64,000 nucleotides of DNA. Source: Aldrovandia affinis. Lineage: Eukaryota > Chordata > Actinopteri > Notacanthiformes > Halosauridae. The DNA lies in contig JAINUG010000471.1 of NCBI GenBank assembly GCA_029706075.1, positions 131,001 through 195,000 on the forward strand, in the 5' to 3' direction. The notes under the pieces were generated by a model. It did no database searches and was not told the DNA's origin. It saw only the letters and a program-made list of their open reading frames with translations. Position numbers and translations under genes: made by a program. This document shows positions 1 to 10,779 of the stretch, one piece after another; the stretch's first letter is position 1; each line of letters starts with the position of its first letter.

Positions 1-313
1 GGTTCTCGGGGGTGGGGGCGTGGGGGGCAGGAGGCTTCCCCTGGACGGCTGGCTCTAACGAGCACTCTCCCGATTGTGGAAATAAAAGAGAAAAGTCAAA
101 TGAGGAACAGGAGGTGTTCTGCGCTGGTGTTCGTTCTCTCTCTCCTCTCCTCTCCACTCCCCCTCTCGCGTATGCAGCTTCAGAGGTGGCGGGAGAAACG
201 CGCTCAGGGGGGAAAAAAGAGACAAATCCTCGGCTGTGCAGATCTTAGTCTTCGTGTCGCGTTCCCTCTCTGGCTGTGGCGTGACTCCCTCTCTCATCAA
301 GAGAAGGAGGAGA

Positions 314-330
314 GGAGAGAGAGAGTGAGT

Positions 331-366
<36 letters not shown>

Positions 367-371
367 AGAGA
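314..371. repeat. GA-rich microsatellite
   Basis: A purine tract of GA dinucleotides with a pure core at about 336-362. Open frames crossing it read as Arg-Glu or Leu-Ser runs and are not genes. Confidence 0.95.
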
Positions 372-532
372 GGCGACTGCAGGAGAACAGCGAATGATGG
401 AATGCCTCCGAGAGCTGTGTAGTTCCCGCACATGCAGCACGCACGCTCAAAACCCTATTCCACTGCCCCCAGTCAGTCTGAGCCCAATGACTAAATACAT
501 CATGCATTCTGGAGGTATTATCTCCCTCTCTC

Positions 533-790
533 TCTCCCTCTCCCTCTGTGTGTATGTGTGTGAGCATGTGTGTGTGTGTGTGAGTGTGTGAGTGAGTGTG
601 TGTGTGTGTGTGCATGTGAGCATGTGAGCATGTGTGTGTGTGTGTGTGTTTGTGTGTGTGCATGTGTGTGTGTGTGTGCATGTGTGTGTGTGTGTGTATG
701 TGTGTGTATGCGTAAGTATGTGTGTGTTAAATGTTGGTGCATTTGCCCAAATGTAAGTGATGTGTGTGTATGTCTATGTGATGATTGTGT

Positions 791-823
<33 letters not shown>

Positions 824-890
824 TTGTATGTGTGCATGTGTGTGTGTGTGTGTGTATGTTTGTATGTGTGTCTTTTTAATGTGTGTGTTC
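533..890. repeat. Imperfect GT/TG microsatellite with GTGTGCAT variants
   Basis: About 350 bp of alternating TG with scattered CAT, TAT and GAG interruptions. Several frames stay open (Cys-Val-Cys or His-Thr-His proteins), but this is a trivial effect of the dinucleotide repeat. Confidence 0.95.
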
Positions 891-1547
891 TTAACCACTT
901 GGTTTGCTTTCCCAGGGCATTGTGGGAAAGTAGTCCCGACGACAGAGGATAAAAAACGAGGGAATCCCTGTAATTAAGAGACGGAGTGAGGAGACGTTCA
1001 TCATCCCGAGAGGAAGCGCATTCATTGGCTCTTTCTCTTCATCAGCTCCTGATTGTACTCCAATCACCAAGGGAGTTGGAGCCCACTGCCAAATAATGGG
1101 ACTCTTCCAAGGATGGACCAATATTCAGCGTTTGTTTAAGGAAACAGAACCTAAACGGTCGACCCTCATTGAAATGCACGAGCTACAAAGCAGCAGGAAG
1201 GCAGAAAATAGCAAGCTTAGCGGCAGGGCTCTGGAACAGAGACAGAAGAGGCTGTGTCTACTGATGCTACACATTTTCCAGTCTCTGAATCTGACAGGAG
1301 CAGCATCCTTCTGGCAGAGCGATGCTAACGCAGGACGTCAGAGGCCCTGCGCTCAGCCCAAACCCACGATGTCAATTTATCTTTAATCCGAGTAACGAAG
1401 CGAAGCAAGCCCAGCGTCTCTCTGATACTCGCTCAACAATGTGAGGTTGGCGGCCGTCTAAATCAGCGTAGAGAATAACACCAATGCATAACCTGATCAC
1501 TCAAATATAACTGTGAACAACAGATTAATTTCATAACTGCCAGAGAT

Positions 1548-1578
<31 letters not shown>

Positions 1579-2383
1579 CAGTAATAACCTTTTTGCGATG
1601 CACAGCAGATATCTCAAAGCGCTTACAAAAAACAGCACAGGATCAATCTAGTCCTGAGAGAACAGAAACCAACGATAAGAGCACAAGCTCAGGTGCCTCG
1701 CTGTGTGATAGCTCCAAAAACAAGGGAAGGTCACAGTAACCTGCAGCACAAGCAGCCAGGCTCAACAGGCCTAATTTCCTTTAACCAAACTGCACAGCAG
1801 GGTTAATGGAGTGCCCTCACGCTGTGATGGATTGTGACAAACGCTGTTTATTTTGAAAGTGTTCGAAGAAAACACTCTCAAAATAAAATGAACTTTTTCG
1901 TTCAATGGGGCGTGACAAATACGAGCCTAGGGACATTAAAGAGAGATGATGTGAGCAGGCGTGTGATGTGTTGAGGCTCGTCACGTTGCCTGCCATGCAG
2001 CGAGTACTGTGCCAAGCCCGTGCCAAGCCTGTGCCAAGCCTCTCGAGCACTCTTAGGGGCTCTGCCTCCTGCTAAGCTACATTAGCATTAGCTATAATCT
2101 TTAATAATAATTTTGGTAAAAATTTTAAAAAAAAGATTCATCTTGTTTTCATTCACATCGTTATTCTTTTTTAATATCACTGTTTGTGTATCCTCTCAGG
2201 AGATCCTCTCAGGAGCCTTAGTGTACTGCATGTCCTCGACTTCCCAGCGTGCCGTCTAATGACAGGTCTGCGCTCAACCCTCCTGAAGCGCCCTCTCTCT
2301 GAGGTGTGGGAATAAGAGGCCGGCTCATGGAGTCCTCCAGGGCTCACCCTCCACATGCAGTCAGGGCGACGTGTTTAACCCCA
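891..2383. other. Non-repetitive stretch, no gene recognised
   Basis: Apart from the AAT microsatellite at 1551-1577 I see no repeat family and no recognisable coding exon. A 96-codon open frame at 1096-1386 has no recognisable motif and is about what chance would give. Confidence 0.6.
1551..1577. repeat. AAT trinucleotide microsatellite
   Basis: Nine tandem AAT/ATA units followed by a degenerate unit. Confidence 0.95.
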
Positions 2384-2680
2384 ACACAGGGGGGCGCTAA
2401 CACCCCCAGCACTGCGGAGGCAGTTAGACTCCAGAGGGTTCTGGGTTCAAGTCCCCTCCCGGCTGACTGCCGAGGTGACGAGCTTGCACGGCGCTTGCCG
2501 CGAGATTAGCGATGGCCCCCCTGCAGTGTGCTGGGGGTAACAGAGTAACTGGCCCATCGGAGCAGCGCATGCTTCTGCTGCAGCGGCTCTTGTGCAGGGT
2601 GTGCGTGGCACAGTGGTGACTGGATGACAAATCGGAGGGAAAATCAAGGGGGTAATTGTTCCAAAAAGAACAAGATTGCA
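2384..2680 (+). mobile_element. tRNA-derived SINE-like repeat with SINE-A/B-type tail
   Basis: A B-box-like GGTTCAAGTCC lies at about 2440, preceded by a weak tRNA-like head and followed by a body rich in CTGCAG and GCATG. The 3' end (AAAATCAAGGGGGTAATTG) resembles the tail AAAATTAGAGGGTGTAATTG of SINE-A and SINE-B. No clear target-site duplication. I read it as a third relative of those SINEs. There is one copy in the window, so the boundaries are approximate. Confidence 0.5.
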
Positions 2681-2875
2681 GAGAGACTCCCCTCCCAGGA
2701 GGGATGCTGCTGTTGCTTCTTAGACCAAGAGCCACTTCAAGTGAAACAGCAAACAGCCTGCGGAGCTGGATGAAGGCGGAGAGTGTGGAGAGTTTGATAC
2801 GCCCCAGGCAGATCCTGTTCACTGAGCGGTCAGTTAATAATGCAGAACAGCACGCCACACAGCTGTGCCTCATGT

Positions 2876-2965
2876 GTGTTAGTGTGTGTGTTTGTGTGTT
2901 AGTGTGTGTGTTTGTGTGTTACGGATGCATGGATGAGGCGTTAGTGTGTGTGTTTGTGTGTTAGC
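2876..2965. repeat. GT-rich minisatellite
   Basis: Repeats of GTGTGTGTTTGTGTGTTA, interrupted at about 2921-2940 by a short unique segment. Two or three units lie on each side. Confidence 0.85.
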
Positions 2966-3095
2966 CTGTGTTAGTGCATGGACGGGGCTCCTCAGGCAGG
3001 CGTTCTGACCAACACACTCGGTGACGTATGGTCTCGTGTCCGCCAAAGTCAGAACACCTCCCCCCCTCCACCCCCTCATTTTTATATTTACAGCA

Positions 3096-3250
3096 TTTAG
3101 CAGACGCTCTTATCCAGAGCGACTTACAAGATGTGCATTAAAACATGGTAAGAACAATCATAGTTCACACAAGAGATCAGTGCAGTAATACAGTGATAGA
3201 CATCATTGTAGGCATCTGCATACCACACCTGTAACACTGGGAAGGTATGG
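3096..3250 (-). mobile_element. LINE-A 3' end fragment
   Basis: On the minus strand this runs from the 3' UTR into the tail AAGTCGCTCTGGATAAGAGC and then GTCTGCTAAATGC. It matches the 3' ends at 3830-4143 and 60315-60605. The 5' end is cut at about 3246 inside the UTR. The tail type is known from fish L2-group LINEs and SINEs that borrow their reverse transcriptase. Confidence 0.8.
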
Positions 3251-3384
3251 TATGCCTCCACCCCGGACTACATTTTCCTTTCAAAGGGAAGCCAAGCATG
3301 TCAGATTCCGCAACCGCGCCTCCTCCGCGATCAATGGTCAGGGCGCTCCACCCGTAGGTTTCTGTTTCCAAAGTTTAAGCAGCA

Positions 3385-3829
3385 TGGCAGGGGTGGCCAT
3401 CATGCCAGGCGGTGAGTGGATCAAAAACGAACAAAGGCAGGCCAGCGGCTGGTTTATTTGACCATTATCGAGGCAGTCAAAAATATAAAACAACAAAACA
3501 CCAAAGCAAAGTTAAATAAAAGGTTATAAGCTGTAGGGTCAGACCGAAAGGCCAGCGTTACTTCCTCCATGTCGCAAAAACAGTCTTTCTCCAGACATGG
3601 CAGGCTGTGCTTTTATAACGGCCTAATGAAGGCAATGGCTCACAGCTGAGTTGATTGCTCATTAGCCTCAGGTGAGCCTGCCTGTAGGTGAGGCCGCTGC
3701 TGTCCAAGGTCCTGTAGTCCTCTCCAGGCTGTGGGAGGGAACAGGAGCACCTGACAGCAGCCAAAAGGGAGGAGCAGCCCTCTCCACTCCTCCCTCCACC
3801 CCTCAAAGAGGAGGAGCAGCCCTCTCCAC
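3385..3829 (-). mobile_element. LTR-like repeat (U3/TATA/poly(A) architecture)
   Basis: On the minus strand the order is a GGAGGAGTGGAGAGGGCTGC-type repeated U3-like region, a TATAAAAG box (minus-strand reading of 3610-3617), about 155 bp of leader, and an AATAAA signal (3452-3457). The end is near CACCCCTGCCA. Two other copies, at 20.5-20.8 and 26.2-26.6 kb, begin with TGACACTGGG. A start with TG, an end with CA and a promoter plus poly(A) signal are typical of LTRs, but no gag-pol or primer-binding site is visible. Here the 5' end is lost and abuts LINE-A. It could instead be a non-LTR composite repeat. Confidence 0.5.
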
Positions 3830-4143
3830 TCCTTCCGCAAGAGACTCAAAACCCACCTGTTCAGACTCCACTACCGCCAATTGTCATCACCACTGCTTTC
3901 ATGTTCAATACTGCATTTTGTAATATGTATCTATGTTGATGACTGTCCCCCCCAAAAAAACTAAAACGAACTTTTCCCTCCTTGTGTTACAGGTACGGTT
4001 TGCAGCTGCCAACGATTATGTCTATTACTGCATCACAACACTGATCTCTGGTGCAAACTATGATTAATCTTATCATGTATTAATGCACATTGTCCAAGTC
4101 GCTCTGGATAAGAGCGTCTGCTAAATGCTTAAAATGTGTAAAT
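3830..4143 (+). mobile_element. LINE-A, 5'-truncated 3' end
   Basis: It begins inside the last codons of the LINE protein (reading RKRLKTHLFRLHY) and continues through the 3' UTR to the tail GTCGCTCTGGATAAGAGCG and TCTGCTAAATG. The conserved end (RLKTHLF) is the usual C-terminus of L2/CR1-group reverse transcriptase proteins in fish. The truncation fits incomplete target-primed reverse transcription. Confidence 0.85.
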
Positions 4144-4575
4144 GTGTGTCTCACTTGTGAGTTCAGAGACGGAGAGGACTCATGCCATCAGGCTCAGCAC
4201 TGATCATCGGACAGTTTTCCCTTTCCTGATTTCCACTCATCTCAATGCTCAAAGTATAGCCACTGCAATGAAAAAGTGGGTATTGGCAACAGGAGAACAC
4301 ATGACCCAGGCCAAACCCTTTAGAGAATTACGGCTGATTGAATAGCTCAGTCTCTCGAGGTCCCTGGAGACATCTCTGATTGACCAGTGCTCAATATATT
4401 AGCACTGTATTCATGATGCGTACCAGCGGGGGCTGAAATCTCACCTTCAAACCAACCGTTAGTCCTGACTGTGTTCATTTATTTTGCCAAACGTGCCACA
4501 GAATTGAATAATCCGCTGGCAAGTTAATCACAAATGATCTCTTAATTGTGTTTCACATTGTAGCATTCTCTTTCT
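4144..4575. other. Unique stretch, nothing recognised
   Basis: No repeat, no motif and no credible exon seen. Confidence 0.5.
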
Positions 4576-4672
4576 TCAGATCAAATCAAATCAAATGTAT
4601 TTGTAGAGCGCTTTTCACAAATGCATTGTCACAAAACGCTTAACAGAAGGAAACCCAGGCCTAGATAGTCAG
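4576..4672 (-). mobile_element. LINE-E 3' tail fragment
   Basis: Read on the minus strand it ends with GTTTTGTGACAATGCATTTG, then AAAAGCGCT and ACAAATACATTTGATTTGATT. It matches the ends of the copies at 8486-8680 and 30340-30502. The ATTTG pentamer tail and GCGCTATACAAATA box are typical of fish LINE 3' ends. Confidence 0.75.
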
Positions 4673-5826
4673 TGGGGGGGCTAAACCATGTGAAGGGGGT
4701 GTCACATCATACAACGTACAAGACAATAAGGGGTTTCACTGAGTAAAAATACACTGAATCAGGCGGGACTTTGAACTTCATTCATTCGGTTAACTGTGCA
4801 GAGTGCGCTAGCTTAGAGAGACGGGCGATAAACCCGAGAACACAAACCCTCTGATGCTTTTTCATGAGCGTTAAACAGCCCGATCTGCACAGATCAGATT
4901 AACGGACATTCACAAAGTAAATATTGAATTCGGTCATGGAGAACGAAGAGCACATTTATCCACAAGTCCACATAATCTGTAGATATAAGAGAATGCAAAA
5001 AATGTATATGAATGTAAAAATAACTCAACACTAAATAAAATTGGGAGGCTATACGTATTGGTATTGATTGACATGCTTATGTAGTGCTTATGAATATGCT
5101 ACGAACATTCCGAAGATGGAGTGCAAAGCATTATTACTTCAACACTTTCATGCTGTTTCCAGAATTTACTACAGAAAATTGTGTCAAGTCAATGGCTTTG
5201 TTTCGGCGACACACAACAGGATCAAATCAAATTCAGTTCTTCTTTCATTTGTGTGGAGCACTGGACTGAGAAATGGGCTTGTGACCAGAAGGTTTCTGAT
5301 CAACCTGGATCGCTTCAGTAAACATCCAGCTTTAAATGCATTTGTGGAGGTAGATATGTGTGTCAGGTTCCCCTTAGTAACAGTGACAGGACACGATGTC
5401 ACTCCTGTTTTGGAGCCAGAACAGGACCCGAGTCAAATGAAAATGTAAACATGCACGACTGCAGTTTCCCCCTTGTCAGGAAAGATTTGGTAGCTTTTCA
5501 GAGAATGTGCTGATCTCATAGTTTTTTGGGGGGGGTGTACAAGCTCTCCAAACAACACAATTCACATGACATCCTGAACAATATTCACTTTGAACAAGCA
5601 ATATTAAAAACGTCACAAAAACACATTCAGCTTAGCCACAGATCTTGTTCATTGTATTGTCTTGGCTGTCTGCAATTTGCAAGGAGTTAAATTCCTCGTA
5701 TGTGTAAATGTACTTGGCGACAATACATCGAATTCTGATTCTGAAGACAAGGACAAATAAAGATTAAAAACTATAAGAAATACTACATACTGCGATTCCC
5801 TTTCAGTTAAAAAATGATCATTGAAC
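4673..5826. other. Mostly unique stretch with a weak LINE-like tail
   Basis: Contains a 126-codon open frame (5068-5448, plus) with no recognisable domain, which I do not call a gene. At about 5690-5770 the text ACTTGGCGACAATACATCGA followed by ATTCTGATTCTGA resembles fish LINE tails ending in GATTCT repeats, at low confidence. Nothing else is seen. Confidence 0.45.
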
Positions 5827-6014
5827 GGGCTCCTGGGTGGTCTAGCGGTTACAATGTTCGACGCTGGCCACTGCGACCGGGGTTCCATTCCACCGGCCGC
5901 GCCAGAGTCAGCTATCGCCGGGAGTGCCACTGGGGGGCGGCAACTGGCTGTCTGCCCCAGGGAGGGGGGAGGGAAGCTGATATGAGTTCGCTGCGTACAG
6001 GAGTGGCTTTGTAT
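5827..6014 (+). mobile_element. SINE-A copy, 3'-truncated
   Basis: The head GGTGGTCTAGCGGTTACAAT and B box GGTTCCATTCC match tRNA-Glu-like A and B boxes. The body runs to GAGTGGCTTTGTATTG and then stops abruptly, where an inverted repeat begins. A CTCF-like block (GTGCCACTGGGGGGCGG) lies at 5924-5940. Confidence 0.85.
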
Positions 6015-6050
6015 TGTAACACCCTACGGGGTTTGGTTGTAGGTGTTACA
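6015..6050. repeat. 12-bp inverted repeat (hairpin)
   Basis: TGTAACACCCTAC and GTAGGTGTTACA pair with one bulged C around an 11-base spacer. It replaces the expected SINE-A 3' half and could be the terminus of another inserted element. Confidence 0.7.
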
Positions 6051-6344
6051 TGGTGTAGTGCAACCCAAGAGACAGATCCACGGTCAAATGTAACAAAAAT
6101 ATTGAATTAAAGGAAAATCCGCTCTAACACAAAACAATGGGGAAGGCACTCAAACGGCTTGGACATTTAAACAAACAGTCCACAACTCAAAAACCTCTAC
6201 ACTTAAACAAAAGGTTTCTATCACTCTGGGGAGCTAACCCCTTACCCAAAGCCTCTCAAAATCCTGGCTGGTCAACCGACTTCACAGGTTTCCACATTCC
6301 AAACACTTAGTTAGTCATTTTATTTTTTAAAGATTTTTGAGGAG

Positions 6345-6482
6345 TAAATAAGTATACATATACAAAGCGTATAAACAAGTAGGCAGTGGTGATGACAATT
6401 GGCTAGATGTACAGAATTCAGTGGTAATGGAGTCTGAAAAGGTGGGTTTTTAAGGAGAGGAGGAGCACAGAGGAGAGGTTTC
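6345..6482 (-). mobile_element. LINE-A internal 3' UTR fragment
   Basis: Minus-strand similarity to the segment at 60500-60605: the text AGTAGGCAGTGGTGATGACA, the following AATTGGCTAGATGTACAGAA, and the antisense of the RLKTHLF codons (AAAGGTGGGTTTT). It lacks the 3' tail. Confidence 0.7.
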
Positions 6483-7232
6483 GTATGTCATTAGTTATCG
6501 GACCGTGACATCCAGGCAGGGTCATCCAGGGTCATTCAAGGAGCCGACAAAGTCGTCATTCAAATTCAACAAATGTGTTTACTCAGCGTTTCTGCTAGAA
6601 TGGAGCATGGCTCTTAACGCACGCCAGTCTCCCGCGCGCTGTGGTGGACCGAGGTTTCACCTCGCCCTGTGCGAGACAATTAACTCCCCCAACACTGGTG
6701 TAAACGCGATATCACGACTGATATTGGGGATGCTTTCACGCGCCATGCTTCTTCTGGCTCTTTTGAGATGCTCCTATTTCAACAATCTGTAAATGTGTTC
6801 ATTGGTACGTCTCTCTGATATGTTCTGTGCTATTTTTTGTGTTCTGCGGATTGATTTGTGTGATACCTCAGGTTTTTTCAGAGACCATGACTCATACCTC
6901 AGCTTCAGTTATTAACCGTTACCCAAAACAGAGAGCTCGAAGCTGTTGCATTATTCAAAAGCCACAAATTTATGGAGTGCAGCATTTAGAAAAAAAGAAG
7001 GCTGTGGCAGAACCTGGTTTGGCCACACTGTCAGTGCTGGTTTGCAGAATTCAGATAAGCATCTTATCTTTCTTTTCTTCAGGAAATCAGGAAATGTATA
7101 TTGATTTGACTGCGTGTATACTTTGTTTCCTCTTTCTGAAGGGGGTTTCAGCACAGTCCTTTAAGGAGCTCAGCGAGCTCTGCGTTCAGAGCGCATGCGG
7201 CACGACACGTTTCTGTGGCAAGAATAGGAAGG
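6483..7232. other. Unique stretch, nothing recognised
   Basis: Two open frames of 95 and 144 codons (6505-6792, 6827-7261, plus) show no family motif; the second runs into SINE-B. No clear repeat. Confidence 0.5.
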
Positions 7233-7545
7233 GGGGGCTGGTGGATAGCGTAGCAGTGTAACGCACCCGTATTTGGCTGGTTCTGTATGAGTGCGAGCTG
7301 CCTATCAGGGACGCGGTTCGAAACCTGTCCCTGCCGGACTGGTCTTGGCCGTTAGCCCCGATCGGGGGCGGGGGCGTTTGGCTGTCCGCTCCTGAGGGAG
7401 GGGGGAGGGTGGTCGGCACGAAACTCGCTGTGAAGCACGTAAGGGAGTCTCCAGAAAGGGGGGCGGTGAGTTTGTGGTGGGGGTTAATCAAAATAAATGT
7501 GGCTTCCAAATCGGGGAGAAAAATATTTTTTTTAAATGTAAAAAG
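7233..7545 (+). mobile_element. SINE-B copy, near full length
   Basis: The head GGATAGCGTAGCAGTGTAAC resembles the A-box arm of tRNA-Leu (AGCGGTCTAAGGC in the tRNA), followed by B box GGTTCGAAACC about 60 bp later. The body has the GCCCCGATCGGGGGC palindrome and TTGGCTGTCCGCTCC. The tail reads TGGCTTCCAAATCGGGGAGA and then an A/T-rich end. Confidence 0.9.
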
Positions 7546-8002
7546 AAGGGACAGGCTGGTGTCGCCCCACGTTTATCAGCACAGTTTTATTCTCAGAGGA
7601 GAACGGGACGTTCTTACAGGAGCCGCGCTCAATTCTGCGAAGGACACTCCCCCCCCCACCCACTCTTCATGTGCTTTTATCTCTCACATCAAAGGCTCCC
7701 ATTCCCACCGCAGGTTTCCATAAATAAACTGGAGGCATTCTCACGAACGACGGAAAACTGTGCCAATAGCACTCTCGAAAGAAAGTAGCAAAAGACGGAG
7801 GAAAGAGGGGAAGGGGAAAAGCCTCGGTGAAATACCGGAGGAGGGGGGGAGACTCGCTGGGGGAGGGGGGCACTCAGCCGAAACACAGAGGAGGAGAGGA
7901 GACGTTTTTCATGGATTATGCATCTGGTCCATGGGACACTGAGATGCGCCGTTTCTTCTTTTTCTGAGTGAGGGAGTGTTAGAGAGGACAGTGCAGCACT
8001 GA
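7546..8002. other. Unique, purine-rich stretch
   Basis: A G/A-rich segment at about 7790-7905. No gene or family recognised. Confidence 0.5.
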
Positions 8003-8011
8003 AACACACAT

Positions 8012-8075
<64 letters not shown>

Positions 8076-8082
8076 TCACACA
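8003..8082. repeat. CA microsatellite
   Basis: About 30 uninterrupted CA units at 8017-8070 with short imperfect edges. Confidence 0.97.
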
Positions 8083-8485
8083 CGCGCCCGTGCCCCACAA
8101 AGAGCCATCCGCCCTGTTTTCATCGCCGTCAATTTTACAGTGAAGGAGCACTGCAGGGAGTTTGTAAAACAGCTGATCTGATGCGTGGGAATAATCTCTA
8201 GTGCAATAAGCATCAACTGCCACCAAAATGATTTGTGATCTAGACTACCTAGATCTAGACTAGTCTACTATGTGTAGACTACCACCACAACAACAACAAC
8301 ACACACCAGCGTGCGATTATTCACACTTCACACCAAACATTGCTTGTCCCCATGGAACTTGCTCTAAGATTTTTTTGCCAACCAAATTTTTCTTTACGGG
8401 TCAAATTGTTACTCTGAAACATTGTGAGTAAAGATTGGGAGAGTGCAGACAAGCGGACAAGCAGACACACCCTGTGCCGGCCAGA

Positions 8486-8680
8486 AGAGGATGGCTCCCC
8501 CAAGTCTGGTTCCTCCCAAGGTGTCTCCCTATCAAGGGAGTTTTTCCTTGCCACTGTCACATTTAGGCTTGCTTTTGGGGGGGGGTTTGCTTTCTAGGCC
8601 TGGGTTCCCTTCTGTTAAGCGTTTTGTGACAATGCCTTTGTGAAAAGCGCTATACAAATACATTTGATTTGATTTGAAGC
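8486..8680 (+). mobile_element. LINE-E 3' end
   Basis: Contains the common fish LINE 3' UTR blocks GGGAGTTTTTCCTTGCCACT and GCGTTTTGTGACAATGCC, then GCGCTATACAAATACATTTG with ATTTG repeats. It is 5'-truncated with no coding remnant. The copy at 30340-30502 matches along most of its length. Confidence 0.8.
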
Positions 8681-8972
8681 GCGCATCAGAGGAGGGAGGG
8701 CAGGCGACGGCCCTACGCCTGCTGAGATGTGCAGTCATCGCGTGAGAGGAGAACAGGTGTCCAGCTGATTAGAGTCGTCGCGCAGTGAAATGAAAACATT
8801 CCCGCCGGGCTGGCCACAGCCGGCACCGCAGCGGTCCAGAGTCAACACCAGACCCGAGAGACACGCTGGAGTCCTGCGATTCAGCCCAGACCCGAGAGAG
8901 ACGCATCACACGCTGGAGTCCTGCGATTCAGCAGCACGAGTCGTCCAGCAGCCCTATACACTTTTACTCTTT

Positions 8973-9378
8973 CATTTTTCCTAAAATTCATTTCAGATTT
9001 TTTCCTGTTTTTTCTCCCAATTTGGTAGCCAATTGTACCCTCTATTTATTTCGATTTCCCCACACAAGTCCGCCGCTTGTCTCTACGAGGCAAGCTAATT
9101 CTAAGAGGGCAGCGAACTCCACTTCCTTCGAGACGGAATTCACTCACCCACATTCTGGAGACTCCCTTACGTGCTTCACAGTGGACCCGAGCCGGCTCAC
9201 CCTCCCCCCCTCCCCCTGGGGCAGACAGCCAAACACCGCCCCCGATCGGGGCTGATGACCAGGGCCTGTCTGGTAGAGACGGGTTTCAAACCGTGTCCCT
9301 GATAGGCAGCTCACACTCATACAGGACCAGCTAAGATACGGGTGCGTTAGACCGCTACGCTATCCGCCGCCCCGCTCA
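8973..9378 (-). mobile_element. SINE-B copy, full length, with 8-bp target-site duplication
   Basis: The minus strand reads head GGCGGCGGATAGCGTAGCGG and TCTAACGC, B box GGTTTGAAACC, the GATCGGGGGCGG block, and tail GGTACAATTGGCTACCAAAT with an A-rich end. TACTCTTT flanks it on both sides (8965-8972 and 9379-9386). This is the best view of the SINE-B head. Confidence 0.9.
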
Positions 9379-9386
9379 TACTCTTT

Positions 9387-10387
9387 GTTGACCTAATTAT
9401 TACTTCCCAAAAGCAGGCCGGTGTATTTTGATCACCGAAAACATGAATGAAGCTCCAGTTGGGACCCAGACGCCCTGATCTGCTGTATAATTGGGGGCGG
9501 AAACGACAAAGGGAAAAATGGCACCTTCACAGCCTTTCCCCAGCGCGCTCAGTGGGTAATTAATTTAACCTGATATAATTACACACTGTATGAACAATTG
9601 AGTCTGAAGCGAAAAAAATAAAATGTCAGAGAAAAAGAATGTGGAGTGCGAAGAAGGTGACTTTGACCTCCGACCTCCAGGAACAACTGGTTCGGAACAA
9701 CGCTGTTAAAGGATGGCGATGCAGTAAAATGACAGTCTGCCCTCCAGTGTGACCTGTGTGTAATCAGGAGTGGGTGGTGAGCTGTACGTGGAGCGAGGGG
9801 GGGGCGCTGGGTATTCACCGGCGGGATTTCGACAGGTCAGTGATTCTTAATAATCTCGCCCCAGGCAATCCGTCAGAGCAATTGCGCAAGAGCTTGGTGG
9901 TGCGGTCGCTGTCGGTTCGAAAGCAGATTTTAGTGTTTCGAGAGGCCTTTCGGAAGGCTTATTTACAGCTTGGGGAAAAACTTGCGGATCAGTGACTCTC
10001 AAATCTTCCTGTGGTGCTTAGACTTGGTGCCCCATCATTGGGCCAAAACACAATATTCTGCTCTCTGCTGCTGCAGGGAGACGAGCACAGAGAGTCCCAG
10101 AGCGCTACGCTTGTGTAGCACAGCTGGCGGGCTTCACTAAATGGTCGTATCAAACACAAACTTATTTCCCTTTAGTGTTCTGCTTACACTTACAACCTCT
10201 GTTATTGACCAGTCCAGAAGGCTTTCTAAATGCATCGGTGAAGCACCTCCAATCAAAATGTGTGTGTGTGTGTGCGTGTGTGTTTGTGTGTTCGGGGGGT
10301 TATGTGGCTGGGGAAAATACTGTTCAAGGCTATATTTCACCTTGTTACATAAAATATCCAGGTACTTAGGTTTGCCTACTGTACAAT
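9387..10387. other. Unique stretch with a short GT run
   Basis: Holds a GT run at 10259-10284. The rest shows no repeat family or exon. The 9400-9600 segment is non-repetitive, but I cannot judge its conservation. Confidence 0.5.
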
Positions 10388-10540
10388 AGACATTGGACAT
10401 TTATGGCATTATATTTCTGACATAATATGACCTTAAAGAAGTAAATCATGTTTTAATAGAAATTAAAAGTGTCTAATTAAGAACGAATAACAGCTAGTTA
10501 CAATTCAGAGGATATAATCATGATTCCCAGGACCAATGGG
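10388..10540 (+). mobile_element. Fragment related to the hAT element at 17.0 kb
   Basis: Shares GTAAATCATG(T/C)TTTAATAG, AGTGTC(T/A)AATTAAGAAC and CAGCTAGTTACAAT with the 3' part of 17047-17607. The terminal inverted repeat is only weakly recognisable (CCCAGGACCAATGG). Confidence 0.65.
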
Positions 10541-10579
10541 AATAAGTTGCGGATCAGCAGATCTGACCTCCATCTAGAT

Positions 10580-10779
10580 CTGAGGTGTCAAACTCACTCC
10601 ATCGAGGGCCGAGTGCACACAGGTTTTTGTTGCAACTAATGCCCTCACACCAGGTGGTTTCAGTCAGTTCCCCTCTTGGTTGAAGGGAGATAATTAGTGA
10701 AATCACCTGCTGTACAGCATTGGTTGCAACAGAAACCTGCACACATTCAGCCCTCAATGGAGTGAGTTTGGCACCTCAG
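10580..10779. mobile_element. Foldback MITE, hAT-like (about 200 bp)
   Basis: The ends CTGAGGTGTCAAACTCACTC and its inverted counterpart GAGTGAGTTTGGCACCTCAG pair over about 60 bp (also GTTGCAACTAATGC with GCATTGGTTGCAAC). Flanks ATCTAGAT and ATCTGATC may be a decayed 8-bp duplication. There is no room for a transposase, so it is non-autonomous. Confidence 0.8.

Noticed and set aside
76..977. Overlapping open frames at the left edge (up to 208 codons)
   Set aside because: They cross GA and GT repeats and show no domain; composition explains their length.
5068..5448. 126-codon open frame on plus strand
   Set aside because: No recognisable motif, splice context or repeat copy; within chance for 64 kb of this composition.
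6827..7261. 144-codon frame with a hydrophobic start resembling a signal peptide
   Set aside because: No family recognised, and its 3' part is SINE-B sequence, so a real protein is unlikely.
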